NCBI RefSeq assembly: GCF_001280225.1 | Contig: NZ_CP009253.1 | Span: 372,001 to 436,000 of the forward strand | DNA from: Buchnera aphidicola (Aphis glycines) | Lineage (GTDB): Bacteria > Pseudomonadota > Gammaproteobacteria > Enterobacterales > Enterobacteriaceae | Length of the DNA stretch: 64,000 bases | Direction: 5' to 3' | Shown: positions 1 to 9,670 of the stretch, piece by piece | Layout of the letters: the number at the start of each line of letters is the position of its first letter | Position numbering within the stretch: position 1 is the stretch's first letter | Position numbers and translations under genes: made by a program | The notes under the pieces: model-generated | What the model was told of the DNA's origin: nothing | The model's input: only the letters and a program-made list of their open reading frames with translations | The model's database searches: none

Positions 1-802
1 TCTCTCATTTCGAAGGGAAGAATTAAAAAATGCTAGAAATAAACTCGGACAATTAACTGTCAATTTTGCTGATAGTATCAACGAAAATCATACATTAGGA
101 TATGATATGCTTGGTAACCTTGGAAAACAAGTGTTTAACATTAGTACGCCTGAAATTATATCTAGTTCAAATAATAAATCAAATCCTTTTACATCTATTC
201 AATGGATATCTACAAGCAATGCGCAAGATACTGATTATGTAGTATATATGCAAAATAATCATTGGAGAGTCCAAAGGTTACTAGATAAAACAACATTTGA
301 ACCAGAAATATATCAAAACAATAATAATGTATACCTTACTTTCGATGGAATAGAGTTAAAAATTGAAGGAACTAATAATGAAGGTAATATGTATATGATT
401 AAACCATATGATAAAACATTAGATGAATTAGAACTTTTAATTGTAGAAAATACTCCATTCGCATTTTCTTCAACTAACGACATAAACCAACAAAATAGAA
501 ATAATGCAATTATTATATATAATTTGAACAAAGATAAATTAGTGAATAAAAAAGATACATTAGGTACGTCTTATCTTAAATTTTTAAAATCTATCTCTTA
601 TAAATGTAATGATCTTGAAGAAAAAGTTCCTTTCAAACGTCAAATGATTACAATATTAAAAAATAAAAAATTATCAATGTCTGATGATATAAATGAAGAT
701 TATGAAAACCTTAGTTACGAACAAAAATGTTATATTGCAAATGTGAAAATTTTAAAAATGGCTGAAAGTATCTTTAATGATATTATTGACTGTTACAGTT
801 AA
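1..802 (+). CDS. flgK: Flagellar hook-associated protein FlgK, C-terminal part
   Basis: FlgK forms the first hook-filament junction ring at the tip of the flagellar hook. Only the last 267 codons are in the window. The frame is open from base 2 and ends at TAA 800-802, so the gene starts upstream. The first residues (RREELKNARNKLGQL, then FADSIN) match the region of E. coli FlgK before its central domain. The C-terminus (YIANVKILKMAESIFNDI) matches the family's terminal coiled-coil helix. An internal ATG at 107 is not the true start, because the homology continues upstream of it. No flgL follows, unlike the E. coli flgKL pair; rne comes next on the other strand. Function is assigned by homology; in Buchnera the hook-basal body is thought to act as an export apparatus rather than for motility. 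Confidence 0.9.
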   Translation, partial: LSFRREELKNARNKLGQLTVNFADSINENHTLGYDMLGNLGKQVFNISTPEIISSSNNKSNPFTSIQWISTSNAQDTDYVVYMQNNHWRVQRLLDKTTFEPEIYQNNNNVYLTFDGIELKIEGTNNEGNMYMIKPYDKTLDELELLIVENTPFAFSSTNDINQQNRNNAIIIYNLNKDKLVNKKDTLGTSYLKFLKSISYKCNDLEEKVPFKRQMITILKNKKLSMSDDINEDYENLSYEQKCYIANVKILKMAESIFNDIIDCYS

Positions 803-825
803 TACTTATAAAAATTTTTTATAAT

Positions 826-852
826 AAAAACTTACTTTAGAAGTAAGTTTTT
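826..852. terminator. Bidirectional terminator between flgK and rne
   Basis: A perfect 12-bp stem (AAAAACTTACTT, 826-837, and its complement, 841-852) has a 3-base loop and lies between the convergent ends of flgK and rne. A T-rich tail follows on the plus strand, and the A-rich left arm gives a T tract on the minus strand. The shape fits an intrinsic terminator serving both genes. Confidence 0.8.
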
Positions 853-917
853 ATTTTTTATATGTAACTATTGAAGTAAAGAATAATTTCTCTAAAATAT
901 TGAGCATAAAAATAATT

Positions 918-3614
918 TTATTCAGTTTTAGTAATAGGTGACATAGCAACATCAGTCGCAACATGCGCTCCAGCAGCATTTTTTTTCTTATTTATTTGTG
1001 TTAAAAAAATTGAAGATTTTATCGTTTTTTTATGCGTATTCGGATGTAAACTATTAAAAATTTTTGTAATAGGTGCGTAAGCTTTATTTTTAGTTTTTTC
1101 TTGTCTAAAATTCTTATTATTTAAAATTTTTTCGTGATGTAATATGAACGTATTACTTTTCTTCAAAGATAAGTGAAATTTTTTTCTCTCTCTAATTATA
1201 TTTGGATTTTTAAAACTTTTTCTAATTTTATAAGAACGATTTTGTTTGTTTTCTTTTAAATCATTATTTTCTTGCAATGATATACTTTTTTTAGTCATTT
1301 CATCATTTAAATACATAGACGAAATATTTATTTTTTTTTTAGCATTAAAAACACAATTGTTATTTATTGTATTTTCTTTTATTAGTGAATTTTTAAACCA
1401 CACTCTCCCTAATGCCAATTCTAATGAAACAACAATTCCAGTCACTTTTTTTGTGGAATTAGGAGAACATACATTAATAAATTTATTTTTTAAAAGATTA
1501 ACATTTGTAGAATTAAGCTTTCGTTTAGGTGGTAAAATAAAAAAATTTTCATTTTTCACAATATTAATGCATTGGCGTCGATTATCGAAAATATTATCTT
1601 CTGAATTATATGCATTTAATTTAAAGAAATTAAATTGTTCTATATAATTTATAAAATGATTTTTTTTAAAATACTTATTTTTCAAAGATAAATTATATTT
1701 TTTACTTAATAAATTAAATTTATTTTCAAAAATTCTTTTATTGTTTATATTGTTTTCAATTTGATTTTTTTTAGATTTAATTGTGATATTGCTGTTCGCA
1801 TCGTTTATGCAAATATTCTTTTCTTTTTTGAAAAAAATATTATTTTTGCAATTAAAAATATTTTTTTTTAATATTTCGCTTTTAATAAAAATATGTCTTA
1901 TTAAAACAGATTCTTTTATCCAAGACATAAAATTAATAAAAAAGTTATTTTTGATATTTTTTTTAAAAAATCTTTTTTGAGTGATATTTTTTGAATTAAT
2001 AGAACAATAAAATAATTTATTATTTTTTAAAAATGGTCTAGATTTAATTTTTTTCTCTATCATTTCCTTTTTTTTATTTTTTAAACTTTTGCTATTTTTA
2101 ATACTCGAAAGATAATAACTCATTGATGGTATTCGTTCTCCTTTTCTAATTCTAGAAACAAGATAATGAGGAGTTTTCATATTTTTATTAGGAACAATAA
2201 TTGTTTTTCCACCTGCTTGTCGTTTTTCAATTGCATGCACTGCATTTCTTTTTTCATTTAATAAATAACAAGCAATTTCTATAGGCACAATCGCATGTAC
2301 TTCGTATGTATTTTCTTTTAATGCTTCCTCTTCAATTAAACGTAAAATTGATAAAGACAAAGATTCGTTATCTCTGATAGTACCTGTGCCTGTGCATCTA
2401 GGACAGATATGATGACTAGATTCGCCTAAAGATGAGCTTATCCTTTGCCTTGACATTTCTAAAAGACCAAATCTAGAAATATTACCAATTTGCACACGTG
2501 CTCGATCTTCACGTACAATTTCTCGAAGTTTGTTTTCGATAGCTTTTTGATTACTCACAGGAGTCATATCTATGAAATCAATTACTATTAAACCACCTAA
2601 ATCTCGTAATCTTAATTGTCTTGAAATTTCTTCAACTGCTTCTAAATTTGTATTAAAAGCGGTTGATTCAATATCTAAACCCCGTGTAGAACGAGCAGAA
2701 TTAATATCAATAGCTGTTAACGCTTCTGTACTATCTAACATGATAGAACCACCAGAAGGTAACCGTACTTTTCTTTGAAAAGCAGAATTTATTTGAGATT
2801 CAATTTGATAATAACTAAATAACGGAATATCACCAGTATAAAGCTTAATTTTATTAATAAAATCCGGACGACCTAAAGCAGAAATATGTTCTCTAGCTAT
2901 ATGTAATATTTCCGGGTTATCAATTAATATTTCACCAATATCTTGACGTAAATAATCTCTAAAAGCACGAAAAATTACATTACTTTCTTGATGAATCAAG
3001 AATGGAGCAACTTTATTTTCTGCAGCTTTTTGAATTGCATCCCAGTGTTTTAATCGAAGCGATAAATCCCATTGCAATGATTTTATCGGTTTTCCCACTC
3101 CCGCTGTGCGAATGATTAAACCCATATTTTTAGGCACTTTTAAAGACAGAAGAGACTCTTTTAATTCAATACGATCATTGCCTTCAATTCTTCTAGATAT
3201 ACCAGCAATATTAGGACTATTTGGCATCAAAACTAAATAACTTCCTGCCAAAGTAATAAAAGTTGTTAAAGCTGCACCTTTAGTACCTCTTTCCTCTTTA
3301 TTTATTTGAACTATAAGTTCTTGTCCTTCTTGTAAAATATTTTTAATATTTAAACGAATATTATTATTATAATTTTTTGGAAAATATTTTTTAGAAATTT
3401 CTTTTAAAGGTAAAAAACCATGCTTTTCCATTCCATAATCTACAAAAGCAGCTTCTAAGCTAGGTTCTATTCGAGTAATTTTTCCTTTATATATATTTGA
3501 CTTTTTTTGTTCTGATCCAGAGTTTTCTATATCAAGATCATATAAACGTTGACCATCAACAAGAGCTACACGTAACTCTTCCTGCTGAGTTGCGTTAATT
3601 AACATTCTTTTCAT
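918..3614 (-). CDS. rne: Ribonuclease E
   Basis: Endonuclease that starts mRNA decay and processes rRNA and tRNA. The start is the ATG at 3614 ([14 protein letters not shown], as in E. coli). An in-frame ATG at 3659 would add 15 unconserved residues, and an AGAGA stretch lies upstream of 3614. The product is 898 aa (E. coli about 1061). The N-terminal half is strongly conserved: S1 domain, DNase I-like region with [10 protein letters not shown] and LIVIDFID (metal-binding Asp), and the Zn-link CPRCTGTGT near residue 404. The C-terminal half is low complexity and rich in Lys, Asn, Ile and Phe. It still has an amphipathic stretch ([13 protein letters not shown]) where E. coli has its membrane anchor, and an end ([11 protein letters not shown]) like the E. 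coli PNPase-binding tail. Ten consecutive A on the coding strand (1331-1340) are in frame. Confidence 0.96.
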   Translation of the reverse strand: MKRMLINATQQEELRVALVDGQRLYDLDIENSGSEQKKSNIYKGKITRIEPSLEAAFVDYGMEKHGFLPLKEISKKYFPKNYNNNIRLNIKNILQEGQELIVQINKEERGTKGAALTTFITLAGSYLVLMPNSPNIAGISRRIEGNDRIELKESLLSLKVPKNMGLIIRTAGVGKPIKSLQWDLSLRLKHWDAIQKAAENKVAPFLIHQESNVIFRAFRDYLRQDIGEILIDNPEILHIAREHISALGRPDFINKIKLYTGDIPLFSYYQIESQINSAFQRKVRLPSGGSIMLDSTEALTAIDINSARSTRGLDIESTAFNTNLEAVEEISRQLRLRDLGGLIVIDFIDMTPVSNQKAIENKLREIVREDRARVQIGNISRFGLLEMSRQRISSSLGESSHHICPRCTGTGTIRDNESLSLSILRLIEEEALKENTYEVHAIVPIEIACYLLNEKRNAVHAIEKRQAGGKTIIVPNKNMKTPHYLVSRIRKGERIPSMSYYLSSIKNSKSLKNKKKEMIEKKIKSRPFLKNNKLFYCSINSKNITQKRFFKKNIKNNFFINFMSWIKESVLIRHIFIKSEILKKNIFNCKNNIFFKKEKNICINDANSNITIKSKKNQIENNINNKRIFENKFNLLSKKYNLSLKNKYFKKNHFINYIEQFNFFKLNAYNSEDNIFDNRRQCINIVKNENFFILPPKRKLNSTNVNLLKNKFINVCSPNSTKKVTGIVVSLELALGRVWFKNSLIKENTINNNCVFNAKKKINISSMYLNDEMTKKSISLQENNDLKENKQNRSYKIRKSFKNPNIIRERKKFHLSLKKSNTFILHHEKILNNKNFRQEKTKNKAYAPITKIFNSLHPNTHKKTIKSSIFLTQINKKKNAAGAHVATDVAMSPITKTE

Positions 3615-3901
3615 TATAACATTTTCTCTCTTATTTTTATAAATAAGTAAATGAATCAACAGGAAATATATACTTTTAAAAAAATTAATATTTTATTATC
3701 TAACTATGATTTTTATTTAAAATATATATAAAAATAAGTTGTTTTAAAATAATATAAAAATAACTTAAAAATTAACAAATAAAATTTTTTATAATGTAAA
3801 ATTATAAATAATTTAATTATTGATACTAATATATTTATACATTTAATTATATTATAATTAATAAAAATTAAAAAAATTACATAATTATAGAGATTTTTTT
3901 A

Positions 3902-4846
3902 ATGACATATAAAATATTATCTACATCTATTATATATATTAATGAAGATATGATAAATCAACGAATTGACAATTTTTTGAAAAAAAAATTTAAAAATATA
4001 CCAAAAAGTATGATTTATCGTATTATCAGAACAGGAAAGATTCGAATTAATAAAAAAAGAATTAAACCAAATTATAAATTAAAAATTGGAGATCAAATCA
4101 AAGTTCCTCCAATAAAAATTTTCGCAGAGAAAAAAAAATATTGCCATATTAATTATGATCAAATAAATCTATCAAATAATATACTTTATGAAGATAACTA
4201 TTTATTAATAATAAATAAACCTTCTGGTATCGCAGTACATGGTGGAAGCGGTATTAATTTTGGAGTCATAGAATATTTTCGTAAAGTTCGTCCGTTAGAA
4301 AAATTTCTAGAACTTGTGCATCGTATTGATCGAGATACATCAGGAATATTAATTTTAGCTAAAAAAAGAACATCTCTTATATCTATGCATCAACAAATCA
4401 GAGAAAAAAAAATACAAAAAGAATATGTTGCATTAGTGCATGGTTTATGGCCTTGTAATTTAAAAAAAATATCCAAACCTTTATTAAAAATTTATTTTAA
4501 AAATAAACAAAAAAAAATGTTTATTAATAATAATGGAAAAGTTTCTGAAACTTATTTTAAAATAAAAAAACAATATTCTTCTACAACATTCATGTCGATT
4601 TTCCCAAGAACAGGAAGAACACATCAAATTAGAGCACATACATCATATGTAGGACATCCAATATTATTTGATAAAAATTATGGAAATTTAGATTTAGACC
4701 GATTAATAAAAAATAAAATTAATTGTAACAGACTTTTATTACATGCTATTTCGATTCATTTTATACATCCAAATGATGGTAAAATATTACATATAGAAGC
4801 ACCATTAGATATGAATATTAGAAATTTTTTACAAAATCTTGTATAA
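3902..4846 (+). CDS. rluC: 23S rRNA pseudouridine synthase RluC
   Basis: Converts U955, U2504 and U2580 of 23S rRNA to pseudouridine in E. coli. The product is 314 aa (E. coli 319). An N-terminal S4-type RNA-binding domain covers about residues 15-75. The catalytic domain contains HRIDRDTSGILILAKK, whose Asp is the nucleophile, and the late motif FPRTGRTHQIRAH. The gene is transcribed away from rne across about 290 bases of very AT-rich DNA, the same divergent arrangement as in E. coli. It resembles rluD at 57981-58931, but its position next to rne identifies it as rluC. Confidence 0.93.
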   Translation: MTYKILSTSIIYINEDMINQRIDNFLKKKFKNIPKSMIYRIIRTGKIRINKKRIKPNYKLKIGDQIKVPPIKIFAEKKKYCHINYDQINLSNNILYEDNYLLIINKPSGIAVHGGSGINFGVIEYFRKVRPLEKFLELVHRIDRDTSGILILAKKRTSLISMHQQIREKKIQKEYVALVHGLWPCNLKKISKPLLKIYFKNKQKKMFINNNGKVSETYFKIKKQYSSTTFMSIFPRTGRTHQIRAHTSYVGHPILFDKNYGNLDLDRLIKNKINCNRLLLHAISIHFIHPNDGKILHIEAPLDMNIRNFLQNLV

Positions 4847-4897
4847 TATATTAAATAACAAATGTATTTTAGTTTAAAAATTTACAGAGAAAATTAT

Positions 4898-5062
4898 ATG
4901 GCTGTTCAAAAAAACAAACCTACTCGCTCCAAAAGAGGAATGCGTCGATCACATGATAGTCTAACAAATATGAAATTATCTATAGATAAATCATCTGGAG
5001 AGACGCATATTCGACACCATATTACCCAAAAAGGATTTTATAAAGGTAAAAAAGTTATTTAA
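4898..5062 (+). CDS. rpmF: 50S ribosomal protein L32
   Basis: Large-subunit ribosomal protein of 54 aa (E. coli 57). The start is the ATG at 4898 ([20 protein letters not shown]), with AGAGA about 10 bases upstream. An in-frame ATG at 4862 would add 12 residues not found in the family. E. coli has yceD between rluC and rpmF; here the genes are only about 50 bases apart, so yceD has been lost. Confidence 0.95.
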   Translation: MAVQKNKPTRSKRGMRRSHDSLTNMKLSIDKSSGETHIRHHITQKGFYKGKKVI

Positions 5063-5073
5063 AAAAATATAAT

Positions 5074-5096
5074 AACGGTATTTAAAAAATACCGTT
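5074..5096 (+). terminator. Stem-loop after rpmF
   Basis: Ten-bp perfect stem (AACGGTATTT, 5074-5083, with AAATACCGTT, 5087-5096) and an AAA loop, 11 bases after the rpmF stop. Only a short T run follows, so it may be a weak terminator or an mRNA 3'-end stabiliser before fabD. Confidence 0.5.
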
Positions 5097-5186
5097 TGAT
5101 AAAGGAATAAATTATTAAATTTTATTTGTAAAACATTTAATTATTTATTGATATCAATCTTTTATTTAAATAAAAAGGTCATTTTA

Positions 5187-6116
5187 ATGCGTTTATTTGC
5201 TATGTTATTTCCAGGACAGGGTGTCCAGTATATCAATATGTTATCTAGCTTTTTAAAGAAAGAAAAAATTTTTCGAAACGTCTTTGAAGAAGCATCAGAA
5301 CATATAAGTTGCAACTTACTAAAATTGATCAAAGAAGGTCCGTTAGAAAAAATAAATCATAGCAAATATACACAACCAATGATATTAGCTTCATCAATTG
5401 CAATTTATAAATTTTGGAGAAAATGCAATGGAAAAAATCCATCATTTATGTCCGGTCATAGTTTAGGTGAATATTCTGCATTAGTTTGTGCTAAAGCTTT
5501 AAAATTTACAGACGCATTAAAAATTGTTTCGTTGCGCGGCAAATATATGCAAAAAACAATTTTCAATAAATCATACCTAGTCAAAGCTATAATTGGTTTA
5601 AACGAAAACATCATTAAAAAAATTTGTCATAAATATACATCTAATACTGTTTCTATTGCAAGCATTAACTCAGATAATCAAATAATTATTTCAGGAAGTA
5701 AATTAGATGTATACAAAGCAAGTTTAGATTGCAAAAAATATGGAGCTAAATTTATTTTTGATGTTAACCTGAACATACCAGTACACAGCTGTGTAATGAA
5801 ACCAGTGGCTAAAAAAATTGAAAATATATTAAAAGATATTAAAATTAAACAACCTAGAATACCAGTGATTAATAATGTAGATGTAAAATGCGAAAATAAT
5901 AGTAAAAGTATTAAAAAAGCATTAGTCAAGCAAATATATAAAACTGTAAGATGGAAAGAAATAATAGATTTTATACAATCAAAAAATATTTTTACTATGC
6001 TAGAAGTTGGACCAAATAATATTTTAACTAATTTAAATAAAAATAACGTTAATTTAATTTCTCTTAATACAAGCAATAAAAAATGTTTTTTTTATGCTTT
6101 CAAGAAAATTAACTAA
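5187..6116 (+). CDS. fabD: Malonyl-CoA:ACP transacylase
   Basis: Moves malonyl from CoA to acyl carrier protein for fatty-acid synthesis. The start is the ATG at 5187 (MRLFAMLFPGQGVQ), with AAAAGG about 8 bases upstream; this gives 309 aa, the same as E. coli. An in-frame upstream ATG at 5148 adds unconserved residues. The active-site Ser is in GHSLGEYSAL near residue 92, and the His is in PVHSCVM near residue 200. fabG starts 4 bases after its stop. In E. coli, plsX and fabH lie between rpmF and fabD; neither is present here. Confidence 0.95.
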   Translation: MRLFAMLFPGQGVQYINMLSSFLKKEKIFRNVFEEASEHISCNLLKLIKEGPLEKINHSKYTQPMILASSIAIYKFWRKCNGKNPSFMSGHSLGEYSALVCAKALKFTDALKIVSLRGKYMQKTIFNKSYLVKAIIGLNENIIKKICHKYTSNTVSIASINSDNQIIISGSKLDVYKASLDCKKYGAKFIFDVNLNIPVHSCVMKPVAKKIENILKDIKIKQPRIPVINNVDVKCENNSKSIKKALVKQIYKTVRWKEIIDFIQSKNIFTMLEVGPNNILTNLNKNNVNLISLNTSNKKCFFYAFKKIN

Positions 6117-6120
6117 AATC

Positions 6121-6852
6121 ATGAAAAATATTAAAAAAACAGCTTTAGTCACAGGTGCAAATAAAGGTATCGGAAAAGCAATAGCTATAAAATTATCAAA
6201 ACAGGGAATTAGAGTTATTGGCACGTCTACTAGTCAATATGGAGTACAAGCAATTAATGCATATTTAAAAAAAAACGGTTTTGGTTTAATTTTAGATCTA
6301 AAAGATACTAATTCTATTTCAGAAAAAATTGAAGAAATTTATAAAAAAAAATATTCTATTGATATATTAATTAATAATGCTGGAGCAAAATTAGACAAAC
6401 TGCTGATTCAGATGAAAAATAAAGAGTGGGAGGATATAATAAAAATTAATTTAACATCTATATTTTATATTTCTAAAGCAGTCATTCGTTCAATGATCAA
6501 AAAAAAATCAGGGCGAATAATAACAATTAGTTCTATAATTGGTTATACAGGGAATAAAGGTCAAATTAATTATAGCGCTGCAAAATCCGGTCTGATTGGA
6601 TTTCATAAAACATTAGCATTAGAAGTAGCCTCAAAAGGGATCACTGTAAATATTATTGCTCCAGGACTGATTAAAACAGAATTTATTAAAGATTTAAATG
6701 CATCTCAATATAAAAATTATTTATCTAAAATTCCAATGAAAAGATTAGGTACAGTAGAAGAAATAGCAGATGCTGTTATATTCTTATCTTCTCACAAAGC
6801 ATCCTATATTACTGGTCAAACATTACATATTAACGGTGGTATGTATATGTAA
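6121..6852 (+). CDS. fabG: 3-oxoacyl-ACP reductase
   Basis: NADPH-dependent reduction of 3-ketoacyl-ACP in fatty-acid elongation. The start is the ATG at 6121 (MKNIKKTALVTGANKGIGKA), giving 243 aa (E. coli 244); an ATG at 6094 in the same frame lies inside fabD and is not used. The short-chain dehydrogenase features are all present: nucleotide-binding TGANKGIG near the N-terminus, NNAG, and the catalytic Ser, Tyr and Lys in the SSIIGYTGNKGQINYSAAKS segment. The 4-base gap to fabD implies translational coupling. acpP follows after 40 bases. Confidence 0.96.
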   Translation: MKNIKKTALVTGANKGIGKAIAIKLSKQGIRVIGTSTSQYGVQAINAYLKKNGFGLILDLKDTNSISEKIEEIYKKKYSIDILINNAGAKLDKLLIQMKNKEWEDIIKINLTSIFYISKAVIRSMIKKKSGRIITISSIIGYTGNKGQINYSAAKSGLIGFHKTLALEVASKGITVNIIAPGLIKTEFIKDLNASQYKNYLSKIPMKRLGTVEEIADAVIFLSSHKASYITGQTLHINGGMYM

Positions 6853-6892
6853 ATGATATATTACATACATAAAACATTTAAAAGTGAATAAC

Positions 6893-7132
6893 ATGAACAA
6901 TATTGAAAAAAAAATAAAAAATATTATTACTAAAAAATTAGATATAAAAATAGATGATATTACTAAAAATTCTTCATTTTTAGAAGATCTTGGAGCAGAT
7001 TCATTAGATATTGTAGAATTAATTATGACTTTGGAAGAAGATTTTAATATAGAAATATCTGATAATGAAGCAGAAAAAATTAAAACAGTACAAAACGCTG
7101 TAGATTTTATTAAAAGTAAAATTAAAAATTAA
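6893..7132 (+). CDS. acpP: Acyl carrier protein
   Basis: Carries growing acyl chains on a phosphopantetheine arm. The product is 79 aa from the ATG at 6893 ([12 protein letters not shown]); a GTG at 6884 in the same frame would add three residues and is less likely. The modified Ser is in [10 protein letters not shown], and the acidic helices typical of ACP are kept. E. coli has fabF, pabC and mltG between acpP and tmk; here tmk begins about 50 bases downstream, so those three genes are missing from this locus. Confidence 0.95.
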   Translation: MNNIEKKIKNIITKKLDIKIDDITKNSSFLEDLGADSLDIVELIMTLEEDFNIEISDNEAEKIKTVQNAVDFIKSKIKN

Positions 7133-7183
7133 AATTATCAAATACTACTTAAAATGAATTTATATTACATATCTAAAAAAATA

Positions 7184-7819
7184 ATGATAAAAAATAAATT
7201 TATTGTGATTGAAGGCTTAGAAGGTGCAGGAAAAACACATGCGTGTTTTTATGTAAAAAAGACTTTAAAAAAAAACAACATTAAAAATGTTGTATTAGTA
7301 CGCCAACCAGGTAGTACACCTATTGCAGAAAAAATAAGAAATTTAATTAAAGCATATCACACGGAAAAAATTACCAGAGAAACAGAATTACTATTAGTAT
7401 ATGCAGCGAGAATTCAATTAGTTGAAACAATTATAAAACCTGCATTACAACGGGGAGATTGGGTTATTTCAGACCGCCACGACTTATCTTCTTTAGCTTA
7501 TCAAGGAGGAGGTTTAGGTATTAGTGAGAATATGATCAATCAGTTAAAAAATTTATTATTAAAAGATTTTACTCCTGATTTAACTCTATATTTAGATGTT
7601 ATACCCGAAACTGGTTTAAAAAGAATATTAAAAAGAAGTCCATTAGATAGAATAGAAAATCGGTCTTTAACATTTTTTAAAAAAACAAGAAAAAGTTATT
7701 TAAATAATGTAAAATACGACAACAAAATTATTACAATTGATGCTAATTTAGACATTAAAAATGTTACTAAAAATATTAAAAAACAACTATTAAAATGGCT
7801 TCAAAAACAATTCATATGA
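7184..7819 (+). CDS. tmk: Thymidylate kinase
   Basis: Phosphorylates dTMP to dTDP. The product is 211 aa from the ATG at 7184 (MIKNKFIVIEGLEGAGKT; E. coli 213). An in-frame ATG at 7154 would add ten unconserved residues. The P-loop GLEGAGKT is followed by YAARIQLVE, SDRHDLSSLAYQGGG and DLTLYLDV. The usual REPGGT motif after the P-loop reads RQPGST here. The stop overlaps the holB start (ATGA, 7816-7819), so translation is likely coupled. Confidence 0.95.
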   Translation: MIKNKFIVIEGLEGAGKTHACFYVKKTLKKNNIKNVVLVRQPGSTPIAEKIRNLIKAYHTEKITRETELLLVYAARIQLVETIIKPALQRGDWVISDRHDLSSLAYQGGGLGISENMINQLKNLLLKDFTPDLTLYLDVIPETGLKRILKRSPLDRIENRSLTFFKKTRKSYLNNVKYDNKIITIDANLDIKNVTKNIKKQLLKWLQKQFI

Positions 7820-8799
7820 AACGCTATCCTTGGCTAATAAATCCATATAAAATAATTATCAAACAACATCAAATTAAAAAAACGCATCATGCATTTTTAA
7901 TAAAAACTATTAAAGGACTAGGAGTATGTAAATTAATTTTAGAAATTAGCAAATGGTTATTATGCAACCACAGAAATGGAATTAAATGTTGTAAAAAATG
8001 TCATAGTTGTCAATTAATGTTATCTGGAAACCACCCAGACTGGCATCAATATATTAGCAAAAAAGATGAAATCATTACTGTTAACCATATCCGAGAAATA
8101 AATGAAAAAATATTTAAATATCCAAAACAAGGAAAAAATAAAATAATATTTTTATCCAATATTCAAAAAATGACAGAATCTGCAAAAAATGCATTATTGA
8201 AAACGCTAGAAGAACCACCAAAAAACACTTGGTTTTTCCTAATTGATTATAATAATTTAAGAGTGAATTCTACACTACATAGTCGTTGTTTAATATATAT
8301 ATTATCTCCTCCACTAGAAAAAAACAGTTTAAGTTGGTTAAAAAATCAAAATTTATTAAATAAAAAATTAAATTTAATTGCATTACGTATTTATCAAGGA
8401 TCACCAATATCGGCTAAAAAATTTATCAATGATGGTCTTTGGGAAGAAAGAAATAATTTATTTTTATATTTTTTAAAATCTATTAAAAATCAAAATTTAC
8501 TAAAAATATTACCAATTTTATCTATAAAAAATACTATATTAAAAATAGATTGGATCTGTTTATTATTATTTGATTCTATACAACTATATTTTAATCAAAA
8601 AAAAAAATTAACTAATTTTGATCAACTAGAATTAATTCAATTTTTTTCTAGTAACTATAATTATTTTACTTTGCATCAAAGTATTTATACATGGACTAAA
8701 TGTAGATATAGATTATTAAATATACCTAGCATTAATAGCGAATTATTATTATTAGAACAATTACTTAAATGGGAAAAAATTTTAAGCTTTGTTATTTAA
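7816..8799 (+). CDS. holB: DNA polymerase III subunit delta'
   Basis: Part of the clamp-loader complex that loads the sliding clamp. The product is 327 aa from the ATG at 7816 (MKRYPWLINPYK; E. coli 334, MRWYPWLRP), overlapping the tmk stop. The four-Cys zinc module is visible (CNHRNGIKCCKKCHSC), followed by NALLKTLEEPP and the SRC loop. There is no functional Walker A, as is normal for delta'. The C-terminal third is weakly conserved. An 11-A run at 8597-8607 is in frame. Confidence 0.93.
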   Translation: MKRYPWLINPYKIIIKQHQIKKTHHAFLIKTIKGLGVCKLILEISKWLLCNHRNGIKCCKKCHSCQLMLSGNHPDWHQYISKKDEIITVNHIREINEKIFKYPKQGKNKIIFLSNIQKMTESAKNALLKTLEEPPKNTWFFLIDYNNLRVNSTLHSRCLIYILSPPLEKNSLSWLKNQNLLNKKLNLIALRIYQGSPISAKKFINDGLWEERNNLFLYFLKSIKNQNLLKILPILSIKNTILKIDWICLLLFDSIQLYFNQKKKLTNFDQLELIQFFSSNYNYFTLHQSIYTWTKCRYRLLNIPSINSELLLLEQLLKWEKILSFVI

Positions 8800-8839
8800 T
8801 TTTAATCGATGAATAATTTTAAACGAAAGAGATAAAATT

Positions 8840-9613
8840 ATGTTTTTAGTTGATTCTCATTGTCATCTTGACCAATTAAATTATCATTCATTACATAAAA
8901 ACATAGAAGATATGTTAAAAAAATCAAATCAAAGCCATGTAAAAAAATTTTTAACAGTATCTACTTCTATTAATAATTTTTATAAAATAAAAAAATTATT
9001 TGATAAATACAATTCTATTTTTTATTCCTGTGGTGTGCATCCCATATATTGTCAAAAAGAAATACAAAATTTTAACAAATTAGAATCACTATCAAAAGAA
9101 AAACGTGTAATTGCCTTAGGCGAAACAGGTTTAGATTATTATTACTCATATGAAACAAAAAAAATACAACAATATTTGTTTCGAAAACATATACAAATTG
9201 CAATCAAATTAAATAAACCTATCATAGTTCATACACGCAACGCCATAAACGATACAATAAAAATATTAAAAGAAGAACATGCAGAAAAATGTGGAGGTAT
9301 TTTACATTCATTTACTGAAAATGATACAGCGGCATTCAAATTATTAGACTTAGGATTTTATATTTCTTTCTCTGGAATCATTACTTTTAAAAATTCAATT
9401 GCATTACGAAACACATTAAAAAAAATACCATTAACAAATTTGCTAATTGAAACAGATTCCCCATACTTATCGCCTATACCATATAGAGGAAAAGAAAATC
9501 AACCAGCTTATTTAATTAATATAGCAAAAGATATTTGTTTGATAAAAGAAATACATTTAAAAAAATTTGCTGAAATTATAAAAAATAATTTTTATACATT
9601 ATTTAGATTTTAA
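8840..9613 (+). CDS. ycfH: TatD-family metal-dependent hydrolase YcfH
   Basis: A TIM-barrel amidohydrolase-like protein of 257 aa (E. coli 265). The metal-binding motifs of the TatD family are all visible: DSHCHLD at the N-terminus, [21 protein letters not shown] and the final [16 protein letters not shown] lies about 7 bases before the ATG. It sits between holB and ptsG exactly as in E. coli. The natural substrate is uncertain; family members have DNase or deacylase activities. Confidence 0.92.
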   Translation: MFLVDSHCHLDQLNYHSLHKNIEDMLKKSNQSHVKKFLTVSTSINNFYKIKKLFDKYNSIFYSCGVHPIYCQKEIQNFNKLESLSKEKRVIALGETGLDYYYSYETKKIQQYLFRKHIQIAIKLNKPIIVHTRNAINDTIKILKEEHAEKCGGILHSFTENDTAAFKLLDLGFYISFSGIITFKNSIALRNTLKKIPLTNLLIETDSPYLSPIPYRGKENQPAYLINIAKDICLIKEIHLKKFAEIIKNNFYTLFRF

Positions 9614-9670
9614 AATAAAACATATTATTTAATTAATTTTATATTTTATATATACTTAGGAGTTTTCAAT

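Noticed and set aside
1246-1647. Open frame on the plus strand inside rne (133 codons)
   Set aside because: It is antisense to the low-complexity part of rne, Phe/Leu-rich because it mirrors Lys/Asn codons, and has no ribosome site or homology.
5678-6076. Minus-strand open frame of 132 codons inside fabD
   Set aside because: Shadow of a well-conserved gene; composition is that of a reverse complement of AT-rich coding DNA.
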